The notes: generated by a model from the sequence alone, not told the origin. A stretch of 64,000 nucleotides of DNA from Sinohyriopsis cumingii (GCA_028554795.2 CM068825.1:94980951-95044950), one strand, 5' to 3'. Shown: positions 37,140 through 52,233, counted from the first letter of the stretch. Translations and numbers: made by a program.

Positions 37140-38650
37140 TGTCTACAATTTTGGTGCCTGGTTAAACTAAATAAGGGCGTGGTTCCCACACGATATTTAT
37201 TGGGTTTAAATTTCCCTCATCGAAAAGATCTAGTCAGTCTGCAATTTTCCTGCAACAGTGAATATTTAAGGGACTACGAGATTGAATTTGGAAGAAATTC
37301 TCTCGCAAAACATTGGTCATAGGGACAGGATGTCTGAAAAGTCAACGGACACAATTCTGGCGGTAAAAGCGAACAAAGCTTAAAAGCACAAGGTATCTGC
37401 GTCAATCTCGTGTAATTAGTTGATACCAATATATTGATTTGCTTGAATTTAATTGTTTATATTTGTATGAGTTTATTTGTTTAAATCCGTAGATCAAATC
37501 TCTTGATAGGAATGTAGCTGTGTTGAGTTCATCTATCTGAATTCATACAATGATCTTCTTTATATATGTTTGACGAATTCGTTGAATTTGTCGTCTTGAT
37601 TGTTGGGATTTAAGAATTTCATGCATTACTTTTATGGATAATCCGTTTGAATTCACCGTTCTTAGATGATTTCATGTATGTTAAGACTCTAATGTGTGTA
37701 TTCTCGGAAAATAATGTAGTTAAGACATGTAATGAAATTTAATTCATTCATTTGTGAAATTGAGACGATAATGGAACTGTTATGTCTCGTTTGATGTTAA
37801 TGTAAGTCATGAGGGAATAGCCATCAGGAAGTACATTAATATTAAGAAACTATGTTTGTTTATGGTCTGCCATGTTTAGCTTGACGAGATAACCTTTGGT
37901 ATCTGTTTGAATACCGATAGAACGATATCTGACATAACGAGAAGGGAGTAATGATCTGTTCAGAAAAGGACAACTGATAGAAGATTTAGGCTGCTTCTCT
38001 GTTTATTTTGAAAGAGGAAATAGCTCCACGGACGTATCCACTGGATTATCCAAGGACGTATCCACGTACCTAATTAAGTATCTACGTACTTACATATCCA
38101 CTTGCCCACACAAAATTTGAGGGCCAAAAAAGGGAGGAGACAGTAGGGAGATCGGAGAAGAAGAAAGCGAAAGGACCGAGAAGAACACAGTGAAATTAGA
38201 GTGAACCGGAATAAGCAGGTTATGAAGTTGTACAAGGCAATGACTTAGATCGTTCATTCGATTATATGATGAAATAATTTCATCATTTAAAACAGATCGG
38301 CTATTCATATAAATATATTTGTGTTTGAACTTCGGTGAAAGATTTATTTTAACAAGAAGTATACCTTCCTAATGTAATGTATTGCAACAGTTGTTTATGT
38401 AAGTGATTAAATTTTTATTTTTCCTTGTACAGGGGCTGTGTCATTATGTTCTATATATCTGCTCAGGTTTCTATTCGGTCTATAAGTTTCACACTTTATT
38501 TTAATATTTATTCGATCCAGGCAACAATACCGTGGGCGATCACTCTCTAGATAACGATAGCCAAATAAATCGGACACCTTGTAAGTAGGTACAAACTCAC
38601 AACAACGCGACCAGTAGCACCACTACAAAGCGAGGGCTCTTCCAGGGATC
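37140..38650 (+). repeat. probable gypsy LTR or leader, unit 2 copy
   Basis: Counterpart of 13,970-15,480. Boundaries are equally unresolved. Confidence 0.4.
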
Positions 38651-39175
38651 AGAACATTTTATTCGAGTACAGAGTCTGAGCAAATGTAGAATAGAATAAG
38701 TATCTAGACTGTGATAATTTCAATGGTACTTGTCAAGAAATAGCGATCAGAGTGAATCGAATCATTGTCTGCTTATTTTGTTTTATATTCTGTGCATGCA
38801 ATTTTCTTGCCATTTCTTTTATACTGTGATGAAAATATTGTATGAGAATGAGGCAAATTCCTTGCGGTTCGGGTCGTATTCTAAATTTGTAAAGTAAAGT
38901 GAAGAATTACCTTTGTATTCTTTTGAGAGAAGAGATATTCACATAAACCCGGAATAGTAATAACGCCTTGAGTGTGTAAGCGTTGCGCTGAATTTGGGGA
39001 GACATTCTAGCTGTGTACTGACCGTTTATCAATTGTTGGTGAAAGGATAGTTGGTGTAATTGAGTAGGCCATACTAGAAGTAGGATAAATACGTGTGGGT
39101 CTGTTTTCGAGTAGGGCAGTAAAATTTAACTGTAGGTAAATGACAATTATTGTGTCACCGTACAAGTAGACCAGG

Positions 39176-40191
39176 ATGGCGACAGACAGACAATTAGAGA
39201 ATTTAAGTCGATTGGTAAGAACAGTTTATATTTCGAAGGGGCCCATTTAGCTGAATTTACTGAGCGGAGAGTTAGAGAACACAATGAGCAACTAGCGAAC
39301 GAGAGCTCGAACTAGCCAGATAGCAGGCCGAAGAAAAATCTAGAGAAAGCGAGCATATGATAGCCATGGAGAGGCTGAGTATCGAAGTAGAGTCCAGAAG
39401 GGGTGAAGAACTGAATAAACGTTCAGAACCCACAAGTAGACAGTCTGAAGATAGACGACCAATACAGATCACGATGTCCATGTTCAACGACAAGGACGAA
39501 ATCATTGACAACTTCTTGACGCAGTTCGAAAAGTTGGCACTGGTTCACCAGCTACCCAATAACCTGGGCTATCGATGTTTCGGCATTCTTACAGTGAGCC
39601 GCAAAATAGGTCTACCATAATATGACACCGAACGAAATAGACGAATACGTTTCTCTGAAGAAAGCGCTACTACGGCACTATGAGCTGTCGGCGAAAACGT
39701 TTCTGAAACTCTTCAGAGAATCGTTGAAGAGAGCTACAGAAACGCACGCGTAATTCCATAGCCGCGTACGCGAATGGATGAAAATGTCTGGTACCGCGCT
39801 AATGAATGAAGGCATAGGCAAGGAAATTTTTAAAGAGCACGTCTTAAGTGCATGCAGGAAAGACTTAATAGTGTTCTTAGCAGAGCATGAATTCTCAACC
39901 TTGGATGATATAAGCGTGATGGCCGAGGGCTATTAGAGCGCTCACTCGCATCAAAAACCTAGGTTGGCAGGGACCGACCTGGCATCTGCGAGCATAGAAA
40001 GACCATTGAGGTGGTGCCCCAATAACGGAATTGTCAGAATAATGGCAGGCGAGGGGCCGGAAATCTCAACCGAGAGCATTTCCGTGGGTCGGAGGAGATT
40101 CAGGGGGCAGCGAATGATACCACGGGGAGGAAAGGTGAGCTGGTGTGTTACGGCTGAAACAGACCAGACCATGTCGTCAAGGATTGTATGA
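39176..40191 (+). pseudogene. Ty3/gypsy gag remnant, unit 2 copy
   Basis: Same organisation as 16,014-17,031. A G to T change creates a new TAA stop at 39,751-39,753 (codon after ETHA) that unit 1 lacks, while the T-run expansion near 16,490 of unit 1 is absent here. The TGA in the zinc knuckle (40,155-40,157) is shared and therefore older than the duplication. Confidence 0.75.
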
Positions 40192-40293
40192 ATTACCGTC
40201 CGACAACGATTAATTCGGTAACTCCGAAAAATTTTAAGAAACAAAAAAAGAGTGGAGTTGGCTAACACAGCGGTAGCTACGGTTAATGGTTAG

Positions 40294-40554
40294 ATGGCTA
40301 CCGTGTTGTATGATACCGGCTGTAGTTATCCGGCCTTGGTAGATAGTAGATATGTCAAGCCTGGAGATTACACAGGCGAGACGGCTGAAGTCCAGTTTGC
40401 TAACCGGAGGAAAGATTCGTTTCCGGTCGTTAACATTGATCTTGATTCGCTGTATGTAAAGGGACGAATTCAATCAGCGTGTTTGACGGAACTGTCTCGT
40501 GACGTAATATTAAGGTGTAGGTATATGTTGCCACGGCTGAGACGAGGCCTATGA
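40294..40554 (+). pseudogene. Ty3/gypsy protease remnant, unit 2 copy
   Basis: Open for 86 codons with DTGCS at the active site. It lacks the one-base deletion of unit 1 and so preserves the better protease frame. Confidence 0.65.
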
Positions 40555-40589
40555 AAGCAAACGACAGGATCAAAGCCGCTAAGACTCGT

Positions 40590-41316
40590 GACTTTGCCCA
40601 TAGACAGTTTGCTACCTGGTGAGTTGAGGAAACTTCAAAAGGAAGATTTGTCTCTCAACAATGTACTCAGATACGTAAAAGATGGGTCCATACGGAAATT
40701 GCCAGAAGGGGCCAATCGTTTAAATAAGTTGTTGTGTCCATAGCGAAGCGAGCAGAAGTGCTTAGGCTGGCACATGAGAGTCTACTTGGAAGCCACAATG
40801 GCGTGCCGAAGACCAGAGATAGGTTAGTGAGGATACTCTACTGGCCAGGTGTGTACGGGGGATGTTCTAAGGTTTTGTTTATCGCGTGACAAGTGTCAGC
40901 GGGTGGCACCTAAGACCTCTCATCGCTCAGTGCCACCCCACTGATTGACGAATCTTTCTCGAGGGTGGCAATGTACCTAGTAATTCCGATAAAACCGGCG
41001 GCAGAAAACGGTAATCGTTATACACTAACGATAGTCGATTACGCCACCCGGTACCCGGAGATCGTGGCCTTGGAAAACATTGTCTCAGAAAAACATTGAC
41101 TCAGTCACGGTGGCTGAGGCATTATTGGGATATTGGTCGAGAGACTGTGTCCATGAGGAGATACTAACTACCCAGGGGACGCAGTTTGTGAGCCAGGTGA
41201 TGTACGAGGTAAACAGATTACTGTCCATTTGGCACAAGACAACTACCCTAAACAAATTCGGTTTCATATTTCAAAAGTGCTCTGATTGTCTCTGTCACTA
41301 TAGAACATATTTGTGA
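40590..41316 (+). pseudogene. Ty3/gypsy integrase remnant, unit 2 copy
   Basis: Counterpart of 17,426-18,146 with the same loss of the second catalytic Asp (LTTQGTQF). It carries extra damage near 40,707 (a short insertion around GGGGCC) and a start-codon change ahead of the zinc domain. Confidence 0.7.
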
Positions 41317-41998
41317 TAAATTTCGTTAGGTAGTTGACTGTACCCAGTAAGCTTTCAATTCCTTTCTTGTCCATCAGAGCGGGCATTTCTGTGATTGCTA
41401 TTACTTTTTCTGAGTCAGGTTTAATACATTTGTCCATACGTATCACACTTCTGTTAGTCCAAATTGGCATTTTTCCAAATTCAGTGTCAGATTTCTTTCC
41501 TGGCATCTCTTTAAAACATATATCAGATTTCCATCATGATCTTCCTTTGATGTTCCCCAAACAATTATGTCATCTATTTCAGTCTCCACCCGCGGCAGGT
41601 CTTCAAAACATTATGCCATACGTTTCTGGAACACTTTTTGAGTAGATTTAATGCCAAAAGGCATTCTCAGGCAGCAATATCTACCAAACGGGGTGTTAAA
41701 TGTTGTCAATGACTTACTTTCCTCATCCAGGGTATTTGCCAGTAACCATCATTGGCATCTAGTTTGGAGAAAACCTTAGCTCCAGCCATCCTTGTGGTTG
41801 TATCTATAATTGTAGGAAGTTGATAATGCTCTCGCTTGATTGATTGATTCAAGTTTCTCGGATCTAGACAAAGTCGTAGTTTTTCAGACTTGTGTTTTTC
41901 AACAACTTCTAATGAACTGACACATTCTGTTGGTTCATGTACTTTACGTATTACATTTTTCCGTTCCATCTCTTTCAAAGTTGATTTAAGTGGTTCTC
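41264..41998 (-). pseudogene. Ty3/gypsy RT remnant, unit 2 copy
   Basis: Counterpart of 18,094-18,830. Loss of one G in a GGGG run near 41,731 shifts the frame after DGYWQIP. The DD pair and thumb segments are otherwise kept. Confidence 0.8.
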
Positions 41999-42536
41999 AT
42001 AAAGATGAAGGAAACTTCCACGGTGGATTGATGACAAGATTCACACTTTTGTCAATTGCGACATGATATATCTGTTTTAGGCATCCCATATCTTCGAACA
42101 CACTGGGAAATTCTTTCACAATATTATTTTCCTTATTCCAGTGAACATTACAAAATACTTGTATTACGTACAAATCTTGAAACACTTTGAATGAAAGAAT
42201 AGGCGGTTGGTTTGTCTCTGTGATATAAAAATCAAGTTCTTGATTCATGCAGTTTAGTATGCATTTGCCTAAAGCAATTAGTTTGTCACCCGAGTAGATT
42301 GTGAGACAGGTCTTGGTTGGTTTTACTTCAACGTTGTCAATGTTCATTGTTACAAAAATGTGATTTGGAATGATGTTTACTTGCGAGCAAGTATCAATTT
42401 TAAACTTGACATCAGTACTACGAAGAGTCAGAGTGACATAACATTCTTTGTCAATGATTTCAGAGTTTGCCTTTGTCACTGTTCCTATAAAAGATGTTTC
42501 TTCCTCTTCACTTGAGTATTCTTGCATACCACGCAC
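41997..42536 (-). pseudogene. Ty3/gypsy protease and RT linker, unit 2 copy
   Basis: 179-codon open frame with the same DTC active-site change as unit 1, plus a few substitutions (for example Gly to Ser near residue 40). Confidence 0.8.
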
Positions 42537-42548
42537 CCGTTTTGTCTT

Positions 42549-42937
42549 GCAGCATTTCAGAAAATGATGCTGTTTTCGACACCTTTAGCAAGTTTTTCCA
42601 TAGGCTGGACACCTACCTTTTGCATGTAATTTCCTACAGTTTCCACAGTTAAATAATCCGGAGTCTGAGTTCATATATAATATTTCCGCTTTCTTTGGTT
42701 GTGCCATTTTCTTTTTTTTTTTTTCTTCTTCATTTTCACACCATGAACATCTGATGTAGCTGCTTCATTTTGCAAACTTTGAATCTGCTTTTTGGATTCT
42801 TCGTATGCTCTGCAGATAGCCAGTGCTTTTTGTAATGTCAGTTGATCTTCTCGTAAACGTTTTTCTTTAACTTTTTCAGAATTAGTCATATTTTGTGCAG
42901 CGACAATACATGCATTTTTACCAGGCATAAAGTTCAT
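42549..42937 (-). pseudogene. Ty3/gypsy gag C-terminus, unit 2 copy
   Basis: Counterpart of 19,380-19,764. A longer run of A in the Lys tract near 42,712 changes the frame at the end of the helical segment. Confidence 0.65.
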
Positions 42938-43177
42938 GCAAGATGCAACATTACCTTTAAATCTGTAGGGCCGTCTCTTTTTAATTTCGCCATAATTTGT
43001 ATGAGTATTATATTGTATTAGAATTCACCACATAGTCTGTATAATTTGCATATATTATGTGCAGTGAAATATTTTTGATTTTACAACGTATCACGTTTGT
43101 GATTCTGATTGGTCCAAATAAGCCCATTAAATTCTTATGCAGTATTATATTTATTGATTGGCCGCGATCATGATCAA

Positions 43178-43296
<119 letters not shown>

Positions 43297-43592
43297 GTGA
43301 TATGTTTATTTATGTATATAGTTCTGAGGAAGGGACAATCGTTGACAGACAGAGAAAGAGAAATCAGGCAAACGAATATCGATCGATTTATAGACAACCA
43401 ATGTCTCTGTTTGCTTATTTATCTGTTCGAAGCAATGCGTCCATTATTTACCTTTGAAAATTCATGTCTATATCTCACGTGGATTATCGAGTATTAAATT
43501 CAACCTTGTAACTCGAATCGTGATCTGACAATCCGCCTTGACTGGATTTTGTACACTAAGAGAGTATGGTAGTTTTTATAGCTATTCACCAG

Positions 43593-43966
43593 AATCACAT
43601 ATAAAGAAGTATTAAACTTAAACTTGATTTATCCATTATTAAACTACGCATAAGCTATACTAGATTTTGAACTTAATATTTCTCTTCAGATTTTAAAACT
43701 TACCGAAATTTCAACATATAAAACCGCTTATGTGGTATACTTGGCATATGCATGGTACTAACGATGTTGTCTAAATAAATTATTAAATAAATAAACGAAC
43801 ACGATACGTGCGATTCAATCTCCGCCATCCATCTACTCAGATGTTCTGCCTATTTACGTACAATATACATCTGTAATATTGGAAAATATGACACCCTACT
43901 AATTTCGAGAACAAATCTACTCACAGGTCTGATTATGAGCATTAGGTACCAAGTTAGCATGGCCTG
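43593..43966. other. 374-bp block present in unit 2 only
   Basis: No element ends or target duplication can be seen. The unit 1 junction contains a short local duplication, so deletion from unit 1 is the better explanation than insertion here. Confidence 0.6.
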
Positions 43967-44804
43967 TAGCTACTTTCAGTTACACTGGGCCATAAGTATC
44001 CATTTATCCGGGCCTCTACTTACAGGTCATAAAATTAGTCTTTGATACCATTTTTGCATGGTTTCTAGCCCCTTAAAAGTCATAAAATGAACCTTATGTA
44101 CCACTGTAGCATGACCTATAACTAATTACAGATCATAGAATGCGACCCAGGTACTAGTTTAGAATGGCCTCTAGCTGTTTGCTGTTGTAATACAATGAAT
44201 CTTATGTATTATTTCAGCAAGTAAGTCCTTGCAAGTGATGAAAATTAGTCTAAAATACCAGTTCAGCATGACCTCTTCGATTTGCGGATGTTAATCTTTA
44301 CTCTTTATTTCAGCATTAAGTTACATGAAAGTTATACACTCGATATTTTGTGAATTTTATTAAGTAATATTCACTATAACGTTTCACATGGAAAAACTGA
44401 TTTAAGCACATCAGTTTTTGTATATTATAATGAAAACAAACGCATGCATAACAAGAGCCGAAACATCAGTATAGAAGGTATGTTTGTCCGGTCTCCAATA
44501 GATAAAAAAATTCTATTCAGGTTGATCTTAAATATAAAAAATGAGATATTAAAGACACTTCAACTGGGTTCCCTTTTAATCATTTTATATGTATATGTTT
44601 AGACAATAATGATTGCTTTCTTTATATTTTCTTGAAAGCAGAATCGGCCCAATAAAGGATCGAGCAAAACTTTTAAAGGTTAGGTAAACTTAACTTGCGT
44701 GAACTTGAGAAGGTTATCCAATATGCTGGACAAAATGTGTATAACACCATGTCTAGCTTAATATTAATAGTATCCAATCTACATTTCAATGAACGCAGTC
44801 TAGA

Positions 44805-45250
44805 ATAACAGTGAAGGTTGTCCAGAACAACAGTGAAGGTTGTCAGAACAACAGTGAAGGTCGTCCAGAAAAACAGTGAAGGTTGTCCAGAACAACAGTG
44901 AAGTTTATCCAGAACAACAGTGAAGGTTGTCCAGAATAACAGTGAAGGTTGTCCAGAACAACAGTGAAGGTTATCCAGAACAACAGTGAAGGTTGTCCAG
45001 AACAACAGTGAAGGTTATCCAGAACAACAGTGAATGTTGTCCAGAACAACAGTGAAGGTTGTCCAGAACAACAGTGAAGGTTGTCCTGAATGAACAGTGA
45101 AGGCTGTCCATAATAACAGTGAAGGTTATCCAGTTTAAACAGTGAAGGTTGTCCAGAATAAACAAAATAACACTGAAGATTGATCAGAATAATAGCGAGG
45201 ATTGTCCAGAACAACAGTGAAGGGTGAAGGTAGTGCAGAATAACCAGAAT
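44805..45250. repeat. 22-bp minisatellite (unit 2 allele)
   Basis: Same 22-bp unit as at 21,268-21,600, with five more units; coordinate offsets on both sides of the array differ by 110 bp. Confidence 0.95.
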
Positions 45251-45323
45251 ATCAGTGACGATTGTCCAGAATACGTACAATAAGAGTGATGATCGTCCAG
45301 AAATGGAAGCAATCAATCAGACT

Positions 45324-46043
45324 TACACAAATGAATGAATCGACTTTACGTCTTATCAAAACTACTTTACTTCCCCAGCATTTCCAGATACAGTAAAATC
45401 AATTCCTAGCCTACACGATCCACATAATTTAAAACAGAGAAATGCGAACATTCTCAGCATAAAATTCATAGAATACATGACTCTTACTTCATACAAATGA
45501 GTAAATTCGAACACATTTATATCAAAAAAAATATTGTATGAAATTCTTAGAATACCTAAGTCATATACCATTCAAGACAAATGAACGCAAGCAATTAACT
45601 TCCGAACTCAAGGAAGACTGGTGTATGAATTTGAAACGAATAAATGCAATATATAATTACAAATTTATATCAATGAACATACTGAATGCCTTTGAGACCA
45701 TACCTTGTGTCTTCTTTAAATTCGTTGTTACTATGCAGCCGAATCTCTTTGTTTCGTTTTGTTCCGTGTCCTTCCACTTCCATGACACCCATCCCATGTA
45801 CAATTTATACCAGAAAATTACTTTCTACTAATCTCAGAGTCAACGTTTTGGCTTACCACAGAAACTTAAACTAACGAAACTTTCGGGGGAGAATACCTAA
45901 AATATTGAGTTTCGTCTGGGAAGCTCACCCCCTTATTAAGGATTAACTTTATCTAACGGCAAAACATTAACACGCCAATCGAAGTTAGGATAATTCTCTC
46001 TATTTCTCCTTTATTAACAACTATTTCTGGAAAATCTCATTTT
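45324..46043 (-). repeat. LTR-like right inverted arm, unit 2 copy
   Basis: Counterpart of 21,675-22,370; inverted relative to 32,901-33,594. Confidence 0.55.
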
Positions 46044-46531
46044 ATGACAGTTAATGGGGTTTACATCATTCGGACAAAAGGGAGACAACCCTCTGTTAGA
46101 GAAGGGATACATAACTATTGGATTAGAGAGAAAACAGGAATAATAATATACCCGCTACCCTTCATAAGGGAGATAATCGTCAAACATAAGGAAGTATACT
46201 TGTCAGGCTTACCTATCAAATTACCAATAGAGGCCACAATGCAAAGGTTCGACGAAACGCTTAAACTCAACACCAAGAACTATAAAATGGCAAAATTCCA
46301 ATCATGACCAAAAATACAACCTGGATCAAGAATCATGGAAATCCTGTGGGAAGATGCAACAAAACTGAGAAAACATTTCGACCATGGTTTCCTAGTAAGA
46401 GCCTGCTACCGTTGATGGATATTTGACCAAAAATGTAGCAACTGCAGATGCAAATACCATGCATCAAGAAAATTTAGGAGGGAAATAACAGACAACGAGA
46501 TACATAGCCAAACACTGGAACCACAACCAAC
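46044..46531 (+). pseudogene. gag-like zinc-knuckle remnant, unit 2 copy
   Basis: The 87-codon frame is open here. The zinc knuckle downstream has its last Cys changed to Phe (TGT to TTT), and a 3-base deletion near 46,380 removes part of the GLHGF segment. Confidence 0.5.
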
Positions 46532-49500
46532 GTAAATAAATATAATTGCCATCTGTAACACCGATTGGAAAAGAATTACAAACCGTGGGTGATACAGCCG
46601 TAGTTGAAAAAGAGAAAGCTACCACATACAAATATATTATAAATGTCTCACCTCCAAAGGACTTAGAAGGGCTTAAAAGGAAGATTCTTTCATTTTGGGA
46701 TACAAAGAGAGTAAATGTATCATAGACTTATACAAAAATATGGATATATAATAAAAACGCATCTTGGATAATCAATACTATCGCTGGTTCATGAATACGC
46801 ACCATTTTATATTAAATATCTCTTTTAGAGCTGTCATAAACGGTTTAATTGCAAATAAAATAATTAGCAACAGTATATGAAAATTGATTTATCTATTTTA
46901 ACTCAAACAACTCAACACTATCTGACAGCTCAAAGTAAGTGGACGACTGAGATATGTGGGAAAACGACAAAACTCACTCCCTTACAGTTTTTATAGAGGA
47001 AAAACACCAGACACAGATTTTCATAACCATTAACACTAAATGGAACATTTTCATCTATCCAAAATACGCTAAAAAATTTTACATAATGAAGGCAGTAAAG
47101 AGTTTTTAAAATCTTGATCAATAAATTTAGTTCCCAGTCCTAACAGACCTGTTCCGGGATAGTTATTGATGACCTTTCGGGTGGTACTATTGTCACTGGC
47201 AACAGTCGTGTAGCGGGTGTCGGTTTTCATGTAAACCATAAGGATATCGAATAAGATGAATGCATTTTCCCCTCTTCCTGAGTTGTCTGCATTTGGTAAA
47301 TCAAATTAAGTTTTTCTCCTACACGATATTTTAGGAGGAGAGGGCTGCATACTCAAACTTTATTTTGCTATATTGAATATCGAAAGGTTAGGGAACTGGA
47401 GCATCAATAGCGTGAAGGGAATAGTGTTACTACTTTCCTTCGATTTTGTATCACCTGCGTACAAATGTTTATGCCATCCATTGAACAGATGTTACCACTA
47501 CAATTAATATTATCAAAATCAAGGCCTTAATCCCTTCATTAACTTTCTTTCAACTTTTATATAGCCTCACCCTGTCCTTTTTATTTGCTTCCCTTTCAAC
47601 AGTCGATGACAAAATCAGATTTAAGCCAATAAATGCACAAACACTGCCTCAGTTAAGTCAGTTTTCTTCAGAAAAGTGCATATATCTTTAAAAAACGTGA
47701 AAATATCCTAGGAGATCCAACGAATCATAAATAAAATGACATAGGAAACTTTCTGTGAGATGATGGCGACACGTGGAGCAGACTGCAACATAGCTATTGG
47801 ACATCTTTAATTTTAATGTCACCTACCAATAATGTAAGCAATCATGCATATAAAATATGAAACTAAACAATCTACTTAAATTATGCATATTGCACAACAC
47901 TCTAAGGACACGAAAAACTCATCATCAAGGAAGCATTATTACATTATTCCTGGAAGCATAAAAGCACACAAAAGGCAGATAAGGATGAGTATAACCCCAT
48001 CTTCCAAAACAGAGGGCAAAAGTTTTGATTGGTGTTTTAGAATATATTCTTAATTACCAAAGTGATTAAAGTAATACAATAACTTATATTATCCCCAACT
48101 ACGAATTTCACATTCTAATATAGGTGTTGTAACTCCCTCATTTGGCGTAGCAAACAAAGTTTTTAACCGTTCCTGAAACACACTGATGCAAATTATTCCA
48201 TTTTACCTCCTATTCAAGACAACCTTCCTTTAATTCCAATGTTAATTATGCCACTATTACATTATGCAAGGTAAAGCGCTGTTGTCTGTATACTGTACTG
48301 GTCAGTCATTTAAATTTCAGTCATTGCAATTCAGTTCTAAGATCCAAGATTTAAAGTTGATATTGGAATCAATTATCGTGATCTTCGAGACAGATTCAAG
48401 AGGTGATCGACTGTTTCCAAATTGAAACTATGGAAAACTATGAACGGAAGTAGCCATTATACGCAGACCATTCTCTCCTCCGATTTTTTTCAGTATGAAA
48501 CCAAACAGAAATACGTCAGAAAGTCAGTATAATATCAGTGTAAACACCCTGCATCTTTAGGTACTACATAAAACTACCTATATAAAAACATCATTCATTT
48601 CATTAGTGTTTATATTTCGGCCATGTTGAAGAATTTCCTATTTACATGCCAGAGCATTGTAAAGTGTTTTAATCAATTGATCGCTTTGCATAGTTTAAAG
48701 AGAAGAAATGAATTATCTTAAAATTCAGGATATTTTACCTTTTATCTCAATTGTAACATAATGATACATAAACAACGAACAACAAAATCAACCATGTTTA
48801 CCCGTTGCAAAGCGAATTCCATTAACAATAAGTAACTGAGTTTAATAGGCAACCAGAAAGTATTATTTTTGCTCAAGTTGGTATTTACATCACTTAACAT
48901 AAGCACTGCTTTCACATGCAGTTTTCACCTTTACCTGGAAACAATCGGTGGGCCCATATTTAACTTAATGATATTTACAACAATGGGCCATAACCAGTCA
49001 AGACTTACTCCACAGTGGGGTCAATTATCATGTATTTCCTAAAAGTACGAGGTAAGATAGATGTAAATACGAAAATAATAACAGCATTAAAACCCTGCGA
49101 AGTTCAGCTGGAAACTTTTCTGTCATGATAAAGGACTGATCATGAATGAACAGTACATTTCATGTGGAAATGGTCATAGCAATCTTGATTACGTGAGATC
49201 ATGCGCAAAAGAGAGAATTTGTATGTGGCAGTTCTGGGATGAGGTTTCACACGGCAATGCAGCTATTGTCCAAATACACTAAAATATTGGGAAAATCGCT
49301 TCAGGAGGAAATGTTTGAAAGAATTCGCTAAGATCAACATCGAATGAAAAATTTAATCAAAGGGCGATTGATATTACGTTTTGGCAAGGAATGATGGTTC
49401 AAATCAGAATATGTCAAGAGCATAGAACTGCAAACCAGGAAGTGCCCATGGTACCAACAAGACTGACTGATACATGCGAAACAGTTGGATCTATTCGAAG

Positions 49501-49739
49501 TTTCTCGAAAATGCATAGTGGAAAACTCCGAAGTTTAAACAGTGGTTTAAAGTAAATTTATTTTCTCATGGCATGGTATTCAACATAAAGTTCGAACATG
49601 ACTCCTAAAAAAAACAGTCCACAAAAGAATCATACAGAGCAAGTTCTGGGAGACTGATGAAGTAGACAGATAAATTCAAAGATATTGTCGAATGTCAAGT
49701 GTGCCCGAAATTCAAGGAGCGTGTGTAATCCCATATAGT
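46532..49739. other. intergenic, no feature recognised (unit 2)
   Basis: Counterpart of 22,866-26,074; nothing recognised. Confidence 0.5.
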
Positions 49740-50765
49740 TAGTAAAAGTGCATAATAATTCCGTTTTGTAATGCATGTTTCATCCTTGTTTAGGTCACTT
49801 GATTAGATTGTTGCTGTTTTAATTAATATTTATCCAACATTTATTCAAGATTACAGTTATTTTACGATGCTCATTACTCAATTCAATTCTGATCATCTTT
49901 TTACGTATATACCGCAGTTTAAAAATTTACAATTTATTTCTTATCTCAATATTTTGATAATAAATACGTTATTAGTTGTCTCATGTATTAAAGTATTCGT
50001 TACAAATAGATAACTTTTAAGATTACCTGTAGTAAAACATTTGTTTGAAAATGCTGTAAAAGTATTTTTTGTTGATATTATAGGTTTAGAACTCCACAAT
50101 AATACTGCAGTAAATTCTGGACCATTATGTCCTGAATTATTTCGCATCTGCCAAACATTCAGTCGTCAAGCAAATTTAGGCTTGGGTTCAAATCCCACAT
50201 CTGACACCATGTTAGGTTTAAAACTTAGTAGTAGATTACCTGGATCCAGTCCTCGACTTCATTCATTCTAGTTAAAATGCCCCTGGGATGATTTCAGTGA
50301 GATAGAATAGACACTCAAAAACTCACAAAAAGTCTACTCTCTAACTATAAGCATTACATCATTAGTAACATCGGTGACCTGAGTTTACCCTTTCAACATG
50401 CATGTGAGTCCAGAGTAACTATCAGTCTAGCTTTTGTGGAGGCATTTTACAAACAGAATTCTCATATTATTATATAAATGTTTTATATGTACATATAATG
50501 TGAAAAATCATGCACACATGTTTTAATATTATTATTATTTAGAATTATTACTCATATCTATATTATACATATACTGTCATCCATCTGTTTGCTCTTGTAT
50601 GGGGATTTTAATTAACCTCATATATCTAGGTTTAAGGTAAATATGTAATGTACGTGTACCTCTCAGCCTGACAATGTAGTAATTAGTTTATTAATTGACT
50701 CGTCTAGAGGCATTATTTTTATGTTACAACGGTTACCAGAATTGAAAGAAATTTGTGAATCTTGT
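49740..50765. repeat. old paralogous segment A (copy inside unit 2)
   Basis: Near-identical to 26,075-27,095 and more diverged from 4,870-5,900. Confidence 0.75.
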
Positions 50766-52233
50766 ATCTCGAATAAACAAACGTCTTACTCTTACGGACG
50801 GATGCAATACTAGTGATTGTAAACTTGTTTCACCACAAGCTAAGAATGAGATGCAAGCTAGTGACCACCAAAGCAATCTCTTTTCCCCTCGTGCTCTTTT
50901 AACGTAACCTGTCTGAGTGACATGTTTGTATGCAGACCTACGTATCTATATATCTGTGTTGCATTTTAGCTTTCTTATGGATTCGAACAGCCCGATACAA
51001 GGTATTGTGATTTATACTCTTTATTTGCTTCATCTCTACTCAAGAAAGCAGCAAAATCTGAACCTGTATGATCGGTTTTATTAATTTTCATGAACGTGGA
51101 TCTATTACCAATGAAAGAGGCAGGTGGTTCTTAGAAGAGGAATCAGATTTTTAAAAAAATAATGTCAAAAGAGTAAAAGCTACTGAGTTGTTGACGTTAT
51201 TATATATAATTATTTTAGAAATATCTCAAAGCTATTAGTATTTTTACTTTTATTAAGGAAATTAGAAGGTAATATCATCAAATTATGGACAAAGTACCTT
51301 ACTTTTCAATATTTTAATATATGCAACTTTTGGTAGACTTAAATATTTGCACGGAAACTCACTTTTCATAGATAATTAAGGGCTATAGAGCATACAAGTC
51401 GTCTTTACTTCAGATGTACACCTGACAACAACTGCATTTCCTCGTTCTTAATACAAAGAAAATTGTAGAAAAGAAACGAACTCATAACATATTTAAATTT
51501 TATACATCTTATAATTTATTCATTGCACTTTCCGAAGGTAGCATTGTGCTCTCGAGTCAAGATCGTTTTATCTATGTTAAGTAACTGACAAAGTTAGTGT
51601 ACTTTGGACTAGTTCACGCACATTTTTCGAGGAAATGGTAGCAGCCATTATGGTCAGCTGTGTGCATATATTAAACACAATATCAAAAGAAATTTCAGCC
51701 ACGTACATGAAAGTAGCATACAGGTATGCCAACATTCGTTGAATGGTGCATGTTTCAAACGCAAACAACTTTATCTTACACTTGTCACTTTCTCAGAAGT
51801 ATTAATGTCCATTTGTCATTTGAATCAGATTTCTGTAAATAAAATTGATTATATTTCATATGCGTTGTCGAATGAGTTTGAATATTTTAGTTCCAGATCT
51901 TCATACTGTCGAATACCATTAATATCATCCTAAAACCCTCCGGGGAAAGCAGAACATTATTTTGCATGAAAATCAGAAACCCTATGAGAATTACAAGAAC
52001 ATCTTTTAAAAGATTTCCAATGGAAAATAGAAGAGCATATATTACCACATCTATGGCAGTTGGGGTGGGGTATTTCATCTTTTGCTATGTTTCTTTATTT
52101 TCTCAGGGTTTTTTTCTGGAACTATTTTATTTGAAGACAATATACATTGTTCGTCGAGATACAAAGATCCATGAAACAATGTGTGCCAACTTAATGAAAC
52201 GTTCTGAAAGTTTGCAAAAAGATATTAAACTTG